Shown piece after piece: positions 44,650 through 54,183 of a stretch of DNA of 64,000 nucleotides. Location of the stretch: assembly GCA_964019415.1 (NCBI GenBank), contig OZ025868.1, positions 7,663,149 to 7,727,148 of the forward strand, written 5' to 3'. The DNA comes from Ianthella basta (lineage: Eukaryota > Porifera > Demospongiae > Verongiida > Ianthellidae). Each line of letters starts with the position of its first letter. Within the stretch, counting starts at the first letter, position 1. The translations under genes and the position numbers were made by a program. A model generated the notes under the pieces. The model was not told the origin of the DNA. It saw only the letters and a list, made by a program, of their open reading frames with translations, and did not search any database.

Positions 44650-45660
44650 TCACTCTATTGGAGAAGCTAACATCATTTCCGTCAAGACGTCCTGCCTGGA
44701 TACTCCAAGAGGCTTCTTGCACACATTCCTACACAGACGCAGGAGGTAATTTTTCATCAGGACACGGACTGCTTTGAAGTGCACTAAAACCAGAATAGGA
44801 GTGGGAATAATGGACAAGAGGTTGACAATGTTATTGGAGCGATTAATAGCCGTTATCATTTCTGGTGTAGGAGAATCAGGCTCCACATACGCTGCAATCA
44901 CGGGCGTGGTGTGGCCAATGGTGCTCAGTAGGGTACCAAAAAGGAGAAAGACAGAAAACTTCAACATAGGCTTCAAACTTGCAGCAGTTTCACTGACACT
45001 GGTTGCTCTTACATACCAGAAGGATACAATAAGCAGCACAACATTCAAGGCAAATGGAATGATTATGAAACAGGCAACGAAAGGAACAGTGTAGACGAGA
45101 CCATGTGGACCAGAACGAGGAACACAACCTGTTGTTTTTATACTAACCACATTCAAAACACTGGGAAAGAATAGCAGCAGACTAAATGCAAGACTTGTCA
45201 GCCACATGACTAGAAGGCTGATGACCAAATACTTCAACTTGACAGCACTGATGGAGTACTTGATGATGATATACACTACAATAGCAAACACAGCCATTGC
45301 CAGAGGTCTACTGATGCCACCAACTGAGATAAAGATGAGGAGAAACCTGCAAACACTATCTGCGAGCGAGTATTGTCCAAGTGTGGTCACAATACCTCTA
45401 GCAAGGTTTATCACAAAGATACCAAAACCAGCTGTAAAACTGGCAATTAGGATGTTGGCCAGCACAAAGCGAATAACACAAGGGAGAGCTTTAGCTGCTA
45501 CCACCAGAGACAGGACAGCAACAGTGAAGACCAGTACAACCAGGTACAAAATAGCCATCAGTAAGCAATAAACACAGGGTTCCACGGCAGCTTCTGGCAC
45601 ATTAACTCTTGTTCCATTGAAAAGGAGATTGCCAGAATAAGCATTCATGAACAGATCCAT
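44650..45660 (-). CDS. Divergent 7TM receptor, subfamily E copy 4, intact
   Basis: 336 residues from ATG 45660 (MDLFMNAYSGNLLFNGT), the shortest N-terminus of the E group. TM3 VCRFLLIFISVGGISR; loop 1 RGIVTTLGQYSLADS resembles E1. Loop 2 GCVPRSGPHGLVY. Loop 3 reads ATSVSETAASLKPMLKFSV. TM7 SIIPTPILVLVHFKAVR, with Tyr and Pro replaced. The tail SRQDVLTEMMLASPIE has the exact LTEMML of the F genes, linking E and F. Confidence 0.86.
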   Translation of the reverse strand: MDLFMNAYSGNLLFNGTRVNVPEAAVEPCVYCLLMAILYLVVLVFTVAVLSLVVAAKALPCVIRFVLANILIASFTAGFGIFVINLARGIVTTLGQYSLADSVCRFLLIFISVGGISRPLAMAVFAIVVYIIIKYSISAVKLKYLVISLLVMWLTSLAFSLLLFFPSVLNVVSIKTTGCVPRSGPHGLVYTVPFVACFIIIPFALNVVLLIVSFWYVRATSVSETAASLKPMLKFSVFLLFGTLLSTIGHTTPVIAAYVEPDSPTPEMITAINRSNNIVNLLSIIPTPILVLVHFKAVRVLMKNYLLRLCRNVCKKPLGVSRQDVLTEMMLASPIE

Positions 45661-45694
45661 CACAAAATGCCAAACTTACAAAGTGGTGTGCCTG

Positions 45695-45835
45695 GCAGTA
45701 CAATAATATATATGCAACCCACAATACAGTATTGAACAATCTGTAAATGCAATTTCAGTGCAGCATTTGAATCACAGTTATGCACCAATCGACACTTCCA
45801 TTACAGCAGATGAAGCATAAAATCATGTGCACATG
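45695..45835 (-). promoter_or_regulatory. E/F upstream module (E4)
   Basis: CCACAATACAGTATTGAACAATCTGTA, then TTTCAGTGCA and TTACAGCAGATGAAGCATAA in the same order as before F1 and F2, starting 35 bp upstream of E4. (Core given only in part: AATACAGTATTGAACAATCT.). Confidence 0.6.
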
Positions 45836-45869
45836 ACATAGCTACAGTAATTAGTAGAGTAATTACATT

Positions 45870-46275
45870 ATCTTGCTGACAGAGTACTTGTTGATGCTAT
45901 ACACAACAACAGCAAATTCTGCCATTACCAGAGGTCTACTGATGCTACTGACTAAGATGAGGATTAGGAGTGAGCTGCAAATACTGTCAGGGAGAAAAAT
46001 TGTCCTCTCAATTTTACAACACCTCTAGTGATGTTTATCACAAAGATTCCCAACCAGCAGTGAAACTGGCTATGAGAATTTAATTTGGCCAGCATAAGGC
46101 GAATAACGCAAGAGATTGCCTTAGCTGCAAACACTAGAGACAGAGCAGCAATGATGAAGGCCAGTGCAGCCAGGTAGACAATAGCTAATTAACACAGAAC
46201 AAAGGTACAAGTCTCTAGGACTGTCTTGGTCCCATTGATAGACTGATTCTCTTCAGAATTCACCAACAAATCCAT
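45870..46275 (-). pseudogene. Subfamily E fragment, N-terminus to TM3
   Basis: ATG 46275 (MDLLVNSEENQSINGT) with TM1, TM2 and TM3 relics, ending at GTACTTGTTGATGCTATACA where the IIIKYS segment begins. Several frame breaks. TM4-TM7 absent; the E4 upstream region begins immediately to the left. Confidence 0.75.
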
Positions 46276-46424
46276 CTTCAAATATGAAAACCTTATATAT
46301 GTGACGTGCTTGGCTGTGGACATCAGATGAATATAACATGTATGCACAACAGCTATACTTAATACAGAAAGAGAGAAATTGTAAAATTTTATAATGTATT
46401 TCATGTACACCATCAGAAACAATG

Positions 46425-46620
46425 ATGGGCAGTTTGGCCGCCATCCATTTGTAGGTGTGCAACAGATCTGCCCACTCCTCATACATTGTGGGTGGACTCA
46501 TTCTCATCCCTCTCCTCAGATGTAGGCTTTTAAACATCACCAACCTTGCTGTGTAGCCTACACCACAGCGTCGCAGTGCTAGGCATGTTTGGAGGCAATC
46601 CATTTCCGGGCAACAAAGAA
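46425..46620. repeat. Shared non-coding block, copy 1
   Basis: Contains GGGCAGTTTGGCCGCCATC, GGTGGACTC.., CTCATCCCTCTCCTCAG and the end GGCAACAAAGAA. The same block is at 51130-51385 and 55840-56085. Here it is cut by hairpin element copy III and resumes as AAATCGGGACAGAGGC at 48217. Confidence 0.8.
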
Positions 46621-48214
46621 CAAGTATTTCGAGTTAAAAAAAACTTGTGGGGCGCCGGGGCACCCCTGAACTCGAACTACTTGCTAACAACTTCCCTGTG
46701 TATGCTCAATAGTTCACATAGTTGGGTATGCAGCATTGCTGCTGGTGTGAAAGATACAGCACAATGCCATAGACTGGGGCTGCAAGAGTTTCAGACCAGG
46801 AAGTCATCCAGTGAAAGCACCCCTACCAAACTGTCAAAATGCTTTGCTGATGCTTTTTGATTTACATAGCATTCTGAATGACGATGTGCATGTATATTAG
46901 TGCCTGGAGTAGGAGTGTGCTGGCTAAAACCGCTACCCTAAGTGGTAATGCCATGATTCGATTTGTCTCTCATTCGACCTCTGTTGTATTTGGGGCTGTA
47001 CCTCGCAGGAGAATAGTTAGATAAGCTTTCTTCTACAATATTATTACTTAAACATGTTCTAGAAAGACTTTGCGTTCCTTGGGTACACGGCGAAATACGA
47101 AGAATGACGATTATGAGCCTAGCAAACAGAGAGCGTCGAGCGCGGCCATTTTACAATGTCTGTCAGTGATAATTGGAGCTCTTTCTCGCAGAAGAGACAC
47201 TCCTTAGGCTTTTTATTAATATCACTCTATTAACACATGTTCATGACCACATTTCGTTCAATTCAAAGACGGAGAAACGCCAATGGAGATGATTTTTAAG
47301 CTTTGTAAAGATTGACGTGAGTGTCGCCATTTGCAAAATGACAGAAATATATATATACCCCGTTTCCATGGCAACCGCGCGAAAATATATCGCTTAAACA
47401 AGCCAGCCGGGATATAACAGGATCTAAGAAGCATTTCTATATGCACAGGGGCGCTTAAATCCTGTTCTATCCTTGCCCAAATATGGAAGGTGAGAGATAA
47501 CAAAGAATTGTTATTGATAACAACGAAGGTATCAAATCACACCAAAGGACAAATGCAGCAACTTGCCGTCAGCTTCAACTTTGCGTGGCTTTGGAAGAGT
47601 GGGCAAACCATTGAAAAGGAGAATACCTCCCTCCATCATGCTGCAACCGATGCACGAAAGCCAACAACGTAAAGCGCTCCGCAGCCGTGCTGGATAAACC
47701 ATGTACGCGACCCGCACAGTGCACAGATTAGAAACACCAAGCTCGTGCGCCAATTCGTACGCAAGGGCACTCAAACTCACTGCAGCAGTGGGAACGCACT
47801 GTTTCATGGGGAACAGAAAGTCGAGCAACGAGCGCAAAGAAAAAACTGGAAGCCAACGAAGGCCGAGAACGTCGCAGAGGCCTCAATCACTTCACTGGCC
47901 CCTTAAAGTTTTGCTCCAATGGCTTAACTTCAGACAAAAACTTCACGGAACTTGTGAATTCAACAAAACTTGGCAGCCGCTCTTCAGATCTGACGCCCTG
48001 GAAGAAGCTCGCCCTTCGAATAAGAGCCTAGACGCGCTAGGCGGGGTATATATCACTTATACCACGGCGCTTCGGTGTATATGAATTTTAGACGCAATCG
48101 TGCGCCTAAAATCCATATACACCTCAGCGCCGTGGTATAACTAATACATATACGAACATGAAGCCATACGAATACCTAAATCGGAAAACAATATAGGGGC
48201 GCCTTCGGCGCCCC
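46621..48214 (+). mobile_element. Hairpin-ended element, copy III
   Basis: 1,594 bp. Starts CAAGTATTTCGAGTT immediately after CAACAAAGAA and ends GGGGCGCCTTCGGCGCCCC just before AAAAATCGGG. The intact text CAACAAAGAAAA(A/T)CCGGG is preserved at 51345 and 56045, so both ends are exact to a base or two and there is no target duplication beyond A residues. Interior is CpG-rich at 47040-48010 with GCCATTTTAC motifs, and no credible coding. Confidence 0.82.
48046..48140. repeat. Imperfect palindrome inside copy III
   Basis: TATACCACGGCGCTTCGGTG faces CACCTCAGCGCCGTGGTATA around TTTTAGACGC/GCGCCTAAAA; about 85 bp. Probably a nested palindromic MITE. Confidence 0.75.
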
Positions 48215-48482
48215 AAAAATCGGGACAGAGGCATTTACTAATAAGTACGAATCCAGCTATTGTTTCCCTGTACAACAAACAGTGGGAGAAGTGCTTCTGT
48301 GCAGGTGCAGAACATACATGGCAATTTTGGAAAAGAGGGGTTCAGCATAACAAAACCATAAACGTGCAAGCCCTAATTGAGCCACTGTCACGTTATGTTT
48401 GGTACACTTACATGTGTTCTTTGTTATCCTTGCCGCCCACGCCAAGTGATGTATACTATACTAGGCAGATGATAATCATCAG

Positions 48483-49243
48483 TGGGGCGAGCCTGAGCAA
48501 GGAATAAAGCAATAACATCGCACACACTCAGCAGACTGCAGAGATTGTAGCTGTAGGCCAGGAAATGCCTCACAGCAAGTGATACATTGCGCCACCATAG
48601 ATTGCGTAGGGTAGAGTATCTATGGCGCCACCTCCGGTCCAATTTAAATATGTGTCTATGGAAGGCACACATTTTGTGACGAACCACAGGCTGTTCAAGC
48701 AGTGAAGGTTGCGGCTGCACGCGACGTTGTGCTCTATGCGCATGCTTTTCTCTGTCAATCTAATCGTGCTTCTGTCTCTGCAACGGTTTCAGCAGCACGT
48801 CGTTCGGACTGGGCAGCACTTATCTGCAGCAGTCGGGCCTGTCTCTGGTCTGCACTTTCTGCAGAGCGTCGTGCCCTCTGGGCAGCACTTAACTGCTGCA
48901 GGCGGGCCTGTGTCGCATCAGCAGTTGCGTTGGCCACTCGGATAGCGCGCCTGGCCCTGTCCCGTTCTCTTCGCACTCTCAACCGTTCTTCTCTACGTTC
49001 AGGTGTGTCAGAGGCACGTTTGTCTCTCTCCCGCTCTCGCCTCCGCCGTAGGCGTTCCGCTTGGGCCGTATCCATGTGCAGCATGTAGGGTATATGTATA
49101 ATTGCTAGTGCAACCACAATGTTCGTGAAGCCAAAGCGGCTAGTACAAATGCGTTTGCAAATAGAACTATACGGTAAGACGTACGAGGACAGACAAAATC
49201 GTCGTTGATCTCCTAACTGTGGGGTTCGCTCAGGCTCGCCCCA
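48483..49243 (-). mobile_element. 761-bp element with 16-bp inverted ends carrying a repeat ORF
   Basis: TGGGGCGAGCCTGAGC at 48483-48498 and its exact complement at 49228-49243. It encloses the minus-strand Arg-rich repeat gene at 48755-49084. It sits inside a copy of the E/F upstream module (49254-49340 continues it). No target duplication is evident and there is no transposase, so it should be non-autonomous. Confidence 0.68.
48755..49084 (-). CDS. Arg/Ala-rich 23-residue repeat (STPR-like) protein
   Basis: 109 codons from ATG 49084 (ATG 49075 is as good: MDTAQAERLRRR). After a basic start, three units of about 23 residues follow, each with the shape R-A-[ES]-[TS]-x5-[AE]-R-L-x8-R, such as RSAESADQRQARL then LQISAAQSER. 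The 23-residue period and A-R-L core resemble STPR repeats (silkworm FMBP-1, vertebrate ZNF821), which form DNA-binding helices. That is a family resemblance only. It is strongly GC-rich compared with neighbours and enclosed by 16-bp inverted ends, so it probably arrived with the element. The antisense frame is also open, so coding is not certain. Confidence 0.5.
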   Translation of the reverse strand: MLHMDTAQAERLRRRRERERDKRASDTPERREERLRVRRERDRARRAIRVANATADATQARLQQLSAAQRARRSAESADQRQARLLQISAAQSERRAAETVAETEARLD

Positions 49244-49253
49244 ATTATAATAT

Positions 49254-49340
49254 TCAACCAGGCATTCAAAACACGGAAAACAGCACACCCACAATGGAGA
49301 ATTATGTAGCATACATGCACTTTCATTGCACCTATTCAAA
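49254..49340 (-). promoter_or_regulatory. E/F upstream module, next to the repeat element
   Basis: CCAGGCATTCAAAACACGG, CACCCACAATGGAGAATTAT and ACACTTTCATTGCACC-like text in module order; no receptor follows on the minus strand, where the inverted-repeat element now lies. Confidence 0.5.
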
Positions 49341-49461
49341 CACAGTCATGTGCTCATCATCACTTTCATACCTGATACAGTGGAAATTCTAGGAAATACA
49401 TAGCAGTCAGCAATTAATGTGTATGAAATGATCCTGCCATAAATGCCTCGAGCGAGTTCTG

Positions 49462-50481
49462 TCAAGAATTTCTTGTGTCTTCATCAGCAGTTGAAACCAA
49501 CATCATTTCAGTTAAAGGATCTTGCTTTGACATCACCATAAGCCTCTTGCACCATCTGCTGCAAATCCTCAGCAAACACTTTCTCATCTGAATACGAACT
49601 GGCTTGAAGTACACCAGAATCAGAATAGGAGTGGGAACAAGAGACAAAGCTAGTAGAACATTGTACATGCGTACAAGGAACAAGAGTACTTCTTCTTCAA
49701 CGTAAGTGAATTGGGTGATCAAGGCAATGGCAACAGCCACTGACAACCCCATGAAGCACAACATATTACCAATAAGAAGGAACAATGCAAACTTCACCAT
49801 TGGCTTCAGACTTCCAGCTTTCTCAGAAACAGCATTAGATCGAATGTAACACAATGCATACACTGGCATTATAGCTGCCAAAGTGAAAGGAAGAATTGCA
49901 AAGAAGGGAAAGTATAAAACAGCAAAAATCCACAGTTGAGGCTCTGCACGGAGAAACACATCAATTGTACAGCTAAAGGAATCAAATTCAATAACTCCAG
50001 GAATGAGAAGAAGCAAGGCAATTGCTCCACAGGCAATCCACACAACTTTTGCTGAGATGACTAGACACTTGAAATTCACAGCACTGTTTGAACATTTGAT
50101 GATAACAACAACCACGACTGCAAACACGAGTAAAAATGCTGATCTAGCACTTCCACCGATTGTTACCACAGCAAGAAAGGTTTTTACAGCCAGTTTAGCT
50201 GAATCATCTTTACGTGAAATTAAATGTTTATTAGATACCAGTGTACTGAGACATATCAAACCAGTCCCAAAGCAAATCATAATTGCTGCAACAAGAATGT
50301 TACCTAGCACAAATCGAATGGTGCCACGAACAGCTTTAGCAGCAATAACTAGAGACAGGAGAATTATCAGACAGGCAAAGATTACCAAGTAGACCACAAT
50401 CATCACTGCACTAAAGGCCCACTGGCTAGTGCCAGCTAATGTCTCATTTGTGGTATTGCAAGCGACGCTAATTTCATCCAT
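49462..50481 (-). CDS. Divergent 7TM receptor, subfamily F copy 1, intact
   Basis: 339 residues from ATG 50481 (MDEISVACNTTNET); the frame is open further up but without ATG and into the conserved upstream module. TM3 has GGSAR but no Cys 14 residues before it; other Cys are in late TM2 (ICFG, LICL) and loop 2 (SFSC). TM3 ends VVVVIIKCSNSAVNFKCLVIS. Loop 3/TM6 SNAVSEKAGSLKPMVKFALF; TM7 SLVPTPILILVYFKPVRIQM. The tail is basic and ends SKQDPLTEMMLVSTADEDTR. Near-duplicate of 54184-55128 except in TM1-loop 1. Confidence 0.86.
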   Translation of the reverse strand: MDEISVACNTTNETLAGTSQWAFSAVMIVVYLVIFACLIILLSLVIAAKAVRGTIRFVLGNILVAAIMICFGTGLICLSTLVSNKHLISRKDDSAKLAVKTFLAVVTIGGSARSAFLLVFAVVVVVIIKCSNSAVNFKCLVISAKVVWIACGAIALLLLIPGVIEFDSFSCTIDVFLRAEPQLWIFAVLYFPFFAILPFTLAAIMPVYALCYIRSNAVSEKAGSLKPMVKFALFLLIGNMLCFMGLSVAVAIALITQFTYVEEEVLLFLVRMYNVLLALSLVPTPILILVYFKPVRIQMRKCLLRICSRWCKRLMVMSKQDPLTEMMLVSTADEDTRNS

Positions 50482-50584
50482 CACCTGCACTAGAGAAATA
50501 GAACCATCACTTACACCAGGTTGGTTTAGCTTGAATATACCCAAATGCAAGTATCTACCATGAATACAGTGAACCAGATATAAC

Positions 50585-50735
50585 AACACCAGGCAGTCAA
50601 TGCAAGGAGAAAGGCAGACCCACAATAGAGTATTGAATAATCTGTACATACACTTTCAGTGCAACAATTCAATCTCAGCTATACATACTGATCAACACTT
50701 TCATTACAGCAGATGAAGCATATAATCATGTGAAA
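50585..50735 (-). promoter_or_regulatory. E/F upstream module (F1)
   Basis: CCAGGCAGTCAATGCAAGGA, CACAATAGAGTATTGAATAA (50621-50640), ACACTTTCAGTGCAACAATT and TTACAGCAGATGAAGCATAT, 100-250 bp upstream of F1. Fullest example of the module. Confidence 0.65.
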
Positions 50736-50844
50736 GTACATTTATATTGCGACAATGCTCCCAACCAAATGTGGACAAAGAAGGTTAAATTGGAAATTTG
50801 AACTACAAAACTAGAATGGGAGTGGGAATGTTGTGAATGGGAAT

Positions 50845-51000
50845 GTTTCTGTCAAATGTTGCCGCATGCCTTGATATCCCAGAAAACTTCCTGCATGCAC
50901 TCCTACAAACACGTACTAAACACTTTTTCAGGGCACGTACTGGTTTGAAGTGCACCAAAACTATATAGAATAGGAGTGGGAATGTTGGACACCAGGATAT
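50845..51000 (-). pseudogene. Subfamily E C-terminal fragment
   Basis: The end of TM7 (GGAGTGGGAATG...GGTTTGAAGTGCACCAAAAC) and the tail of an E gene in reverse order as expected for minus strand, with an extra TATATAGAA. Nothing of TM1-TM6. Duplicate at 55518-55705. Confidence 0.7.
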
Positions 51001-51129
51001 AACATCTATATTTCCGTCTATAAAAATCTACAATTTAGCTATAGTAGCACTTTTATGCTCTGATTCAATGAACACATATATGATCTAAGCTGCACAATGT
51101 TCACAGGCTATAATCTACCTTCAAATGAG

Positions 51130-51385
51130 AAACAATGCTGGGCAAGTTTGGCAGCCATCTGTTTGCTGGTGCGTGAGAAAAATTAGGACAACAGCTCTGC
51201 CCACTCTTTATACACTGCAGGTGGACTCGCTCTCATCCCTCTCCTCAGCCGTAGGCTCAGAACAGCAATCTTGCTGTGCAGCCTACCCCACGGCATCACA
51301 GTGCTAGGCAAGTTTGGAGACAATCCGTTCCCAGGCAACAAAGAAAAACCGGGACAGAGGCTCTGCCTGACTTCTCCATATTTAA
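51130..51385. repeat. Shared non-coding block, copy 2 (empty site)
   Basis: Uninterrupted version of the block at 46425-46620 plus 48217; shows GGCAACAAAGAAAAACCGGG where copy III is inserted elsewhere. Confidence 0.8.
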
Positions 51386-51449
51386 GTAGATATCAATTTT
51401 ACCCTAATGCAGATGTCCCCCATGAATACTATGAATAATTATACTCAAA

Positions 51450-51735
51450 CAATTAAGCATTCAATGCAAAGAGGCAGCACACCCACAATAGAGCATTATG
51501 TGACATGTACATACACTTTCATTGCACCCATTCGACCACAGCCATATGCATGTGTTCATCATCACTTTCATATGTACCTGACACAATCTTGTTTGATTGT
51601 ATACACATGCATGCAATAATCCTGACAACAAATAGGTTTGTCACATGACATATATGATGTCACGTGACAAGTCAATACAAAGACACACATTCAATAGACT
51701 ATAGAATGGACTTCAAGATCACTTTCAGTAAAATC
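51450..51735 (-). promoter_or_regulatory. Two more E/F upstream modules in series
   Basis: First: ATTCAATGCAAAGAGGCAGC, CCCACAATAGAGCATTATGT, TACACTTTCATTGCACC (51450-51530). Second: AGTCAATACAAAGACACAC, TTCAATAGACTATAGAATGG, ATCACTTTCAG (51670-51735). The only receptor sequence downstream on the minus strand is the E tail fragment at 50845. Confidence 0.5.
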
Positions 51736-52159
51736 TTCAACCACATACAACAGCAAGCCGTGTTCAGTCTGTTTCTTTTATCATAGTACGTAGCTACGTA
51801 GTTAGTTAAATTATAGTACACTTGAAGGAAATGTTTTAGGGGGTCTATCACCAGCCCTGAAAGTGTGTAATGTATCGTTACCAAGAAAATCATGTCCAGT
51901 TAGAAGTTTCAGGCCTGAGAGAACATGGTTTACTTAGTAACAGTATGTCATAATTATATAATTATAGTGCATTGTAACTTGCACTTTATTATAGTGGACA
52001 TCCCTTTTAATCTAATACCATTGTATAAGGGAATGTGTTGTCAGCTAAACACGGAAATAATGTTTGATTATAGGGCTGACACTGAAAGGAGTGAAGAATA
52101 AGGTCACGGGTGCAGGTCATAATCAAATGCTTACCAACTTTACGTATATGGCATGGCTG

Positions 52160-52325
52160 ACAAGACATAATGGCCGAAACCACACCAGGTTGTTTTTTGA
52201 CAACTTTTATCCCTACAGATCATCATATGGTCTGTAAAGAAGTGCAAATGTGTGGGAGCTGTCTGTGAGGTATAGGCTACTATGGTGTATACTGATTGCA
52301 TTTTCCCATCATCGATCAGCCCCAA
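52160..52325. repeat. Non-coding block shared with 38310-38600
   Basis: GACAAGACATAATGGCCGAA, CCACACCAGGTTG, and ACTATGGTGTATACTGATTG in shared order. Confidence 0.55.
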
Positions 52326-52559
52326 AATGTCAGGTGTATTGACTAGATTAGCATCAGCACCATGCCCTTCTCATAGCATTGGTCGTATTTCAGCAGGTGC
52401 ACAGTCTCAGGAACTGCTAAAGTAAAATATAATAACATTGTGGTACAAATTTTATAATTTCACATGATGTAAAATAATCCAGGCAGAAACCTCCACTTAA
52501 CACAATTTGGGAATTTGAAACTATATAGCATTCCTGTCTGTATATATAAAGTTTTTGCC

Positions 52560-53350
52560 CCAATGATCTAAAAAACCTAATATCAGATTCTAAGATACTT
52601 CTAGATCTTGCAAACATTTCAAAGGACTTATATACAAGGGCATTACTTTATGAGGACATAGACTGGTTTGAATTACATACAGCAAAGCTAGTTTGGAAAT
52701 GGAAATGATGAACAAGCTCGAGGATTCAATACAATGCCAATGAATCGATTTAATTGAACAATATATATACATCAACTAGCCCTTTGGAGTAGGCATGCAG
52801 ACTCTAGAGATGCTGCTACCAATGCTGTGGCATGGCCCATGGTGGTGCTCAGTAGGGTACCAAGGAGAAACGTAAGACAGAAATCTTCAACATAGCTATA
52901 GCTAGGCTTCAAACTTGCAACATTTTCACTGACAGTGTTTGCTCAGAAGGATGCAATAAGCAGAACAACATTGAGAGCAAATGTAATGCATATAAACAAA
53001 CGAAGAAAGGAGCAGAATATATATGTGTGTAAGCCCATAGTGAATATATCGTGGAATACAGCCTGTGTTTTGTACCTATAGGCAGCACTTGCATGACACC
53101 AGGAAGCAGAAGTATTGAATTAAATACACCACAAACCAGCCATTACAGATGATCAAGTAATGTGACAGCACTGATGGAAATTTGATGATGAAATACGTAC
53201 ACCACCTAGTCTCACTTCAGGCGCTATTCCACGATGGAGGGTCTTAGTAGCAACAATGTCAATCAACAACGATCGACAATGAAGACCAATACAACCGGGT
53301 AGAAAGTAGCTATGACAAGGCAATAAGCACAGGGCTCTACAACAACCATT
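52560..53350 (-). pseudogene. Subfamily E receptor, heavily decayed
   Basis: TM7 (52640-52700), TM6 and loop 3 (52830-52930; GGTGCTCAGTAGGGTACCAA is the conserved TM6 text), TM5 (52940-53010), loop 2/TM4 (53050-53150), TM3 relic (53160-53200) and TM1/N-terminus (53280-53350). TM2 is lost, with many small deletions. Confidence 0.78.
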
Positions 53351-54183
53351 GTTGTATGCATCCTATCATGAAAAAATCCATATGCATCTGCAAATCTGAA
53401 AACACAAAAGTACTATTCACACAATGAGTGAATACTGCTACCCCAACAAAACATAATTGTATAGAATGTGAAGTTGAATATTAATGCATTGTACGAATGC
53501 AATACAAGTGTGTTCCCAACCAAATGATATACAAAATCATTATTTGGGAGGCAGGTGCAGTCACAGGAAGTACATGGTGCCATTTCAGGCTGTGTATACA
53601 CACCTGGTGTGTATACACACACAACAGAATGTGAATCGTATCGTACCATATAATTATTCAATAACATATTCATGCATTCACATCCTGCGTATGCATATGC
53701 CATCCTTTCAATTATCAATTTCATTATGCATTATGTATGACTTTGGCATGGTCAGCTCTTACTGCAAACAGTCCCTATTTATGTGCGCAATCCATACTAC
53801 ATACTGTCTGCTCATGACCTTGAGCTTTATGTATCATTATCGTGAAAATGCATTGTGTAATGTAAGAATGTTGTTCAGAGTATACTATTAGTAACAACCA
53901 TGCAGCTACAAAAGATGCCACTGCATGGACGCTTCATTTCAAAGCATAAAGTCAACTTTCCTAGCCTGTTGGCACATGTACATTGCTTCATGCATTATTA
54001 TGCCAAATATAGAGGCAATGATGCATAATTTTATACAGACGTTCGCTTACAAAATTTAGATGCAGTGAAATTAACTGTTGTCCAAATAAAGATGTTAAAT
54101 AACTAATAGTATAAAATTATTCATAGCAGTCAGCAATTAATGTATATGAAATGATCCTGCCATAATGCCCCGACCGAATTCTG
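53351..54183. other. Spacer 3' of F2; no gene
   Basis: Includes a short inverted GTGTATACACACCAGGTGTG near 53590. No gene recognised. Confidence 0.45.

Noticed and set aside
45206-45571. Plus-strand open frames of 60-150 codons opposite the E, F, A and B receptors
   Set aside because: They mirror the hydrophobic receptor codons on the other strand, recur opposite each paralogue and show no motif of their own.
47701-48084. 127-codon frame inside hairpin element copy III
   Set aside because: Not present in copies I or II and no recognisable domain; CpG-rich sequence is open by chance.
48702-49088. Plus-strand 128-codon frame antisense to the repeat gene
   Set aside because: Its Arg/Ser/Ala content follows from the opposite-strand repeat codons; the minus strand has the cleaner 23-residue period. 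Coding on either strand remains uncertain.
50482-50649. Longer N-terminus for F1 (and similar for D1, D2 and F3)
   Set aside because: The open extension lacks an ATG and lies within the conserved upstream module or spacer; paralogues start at the internal ATG.
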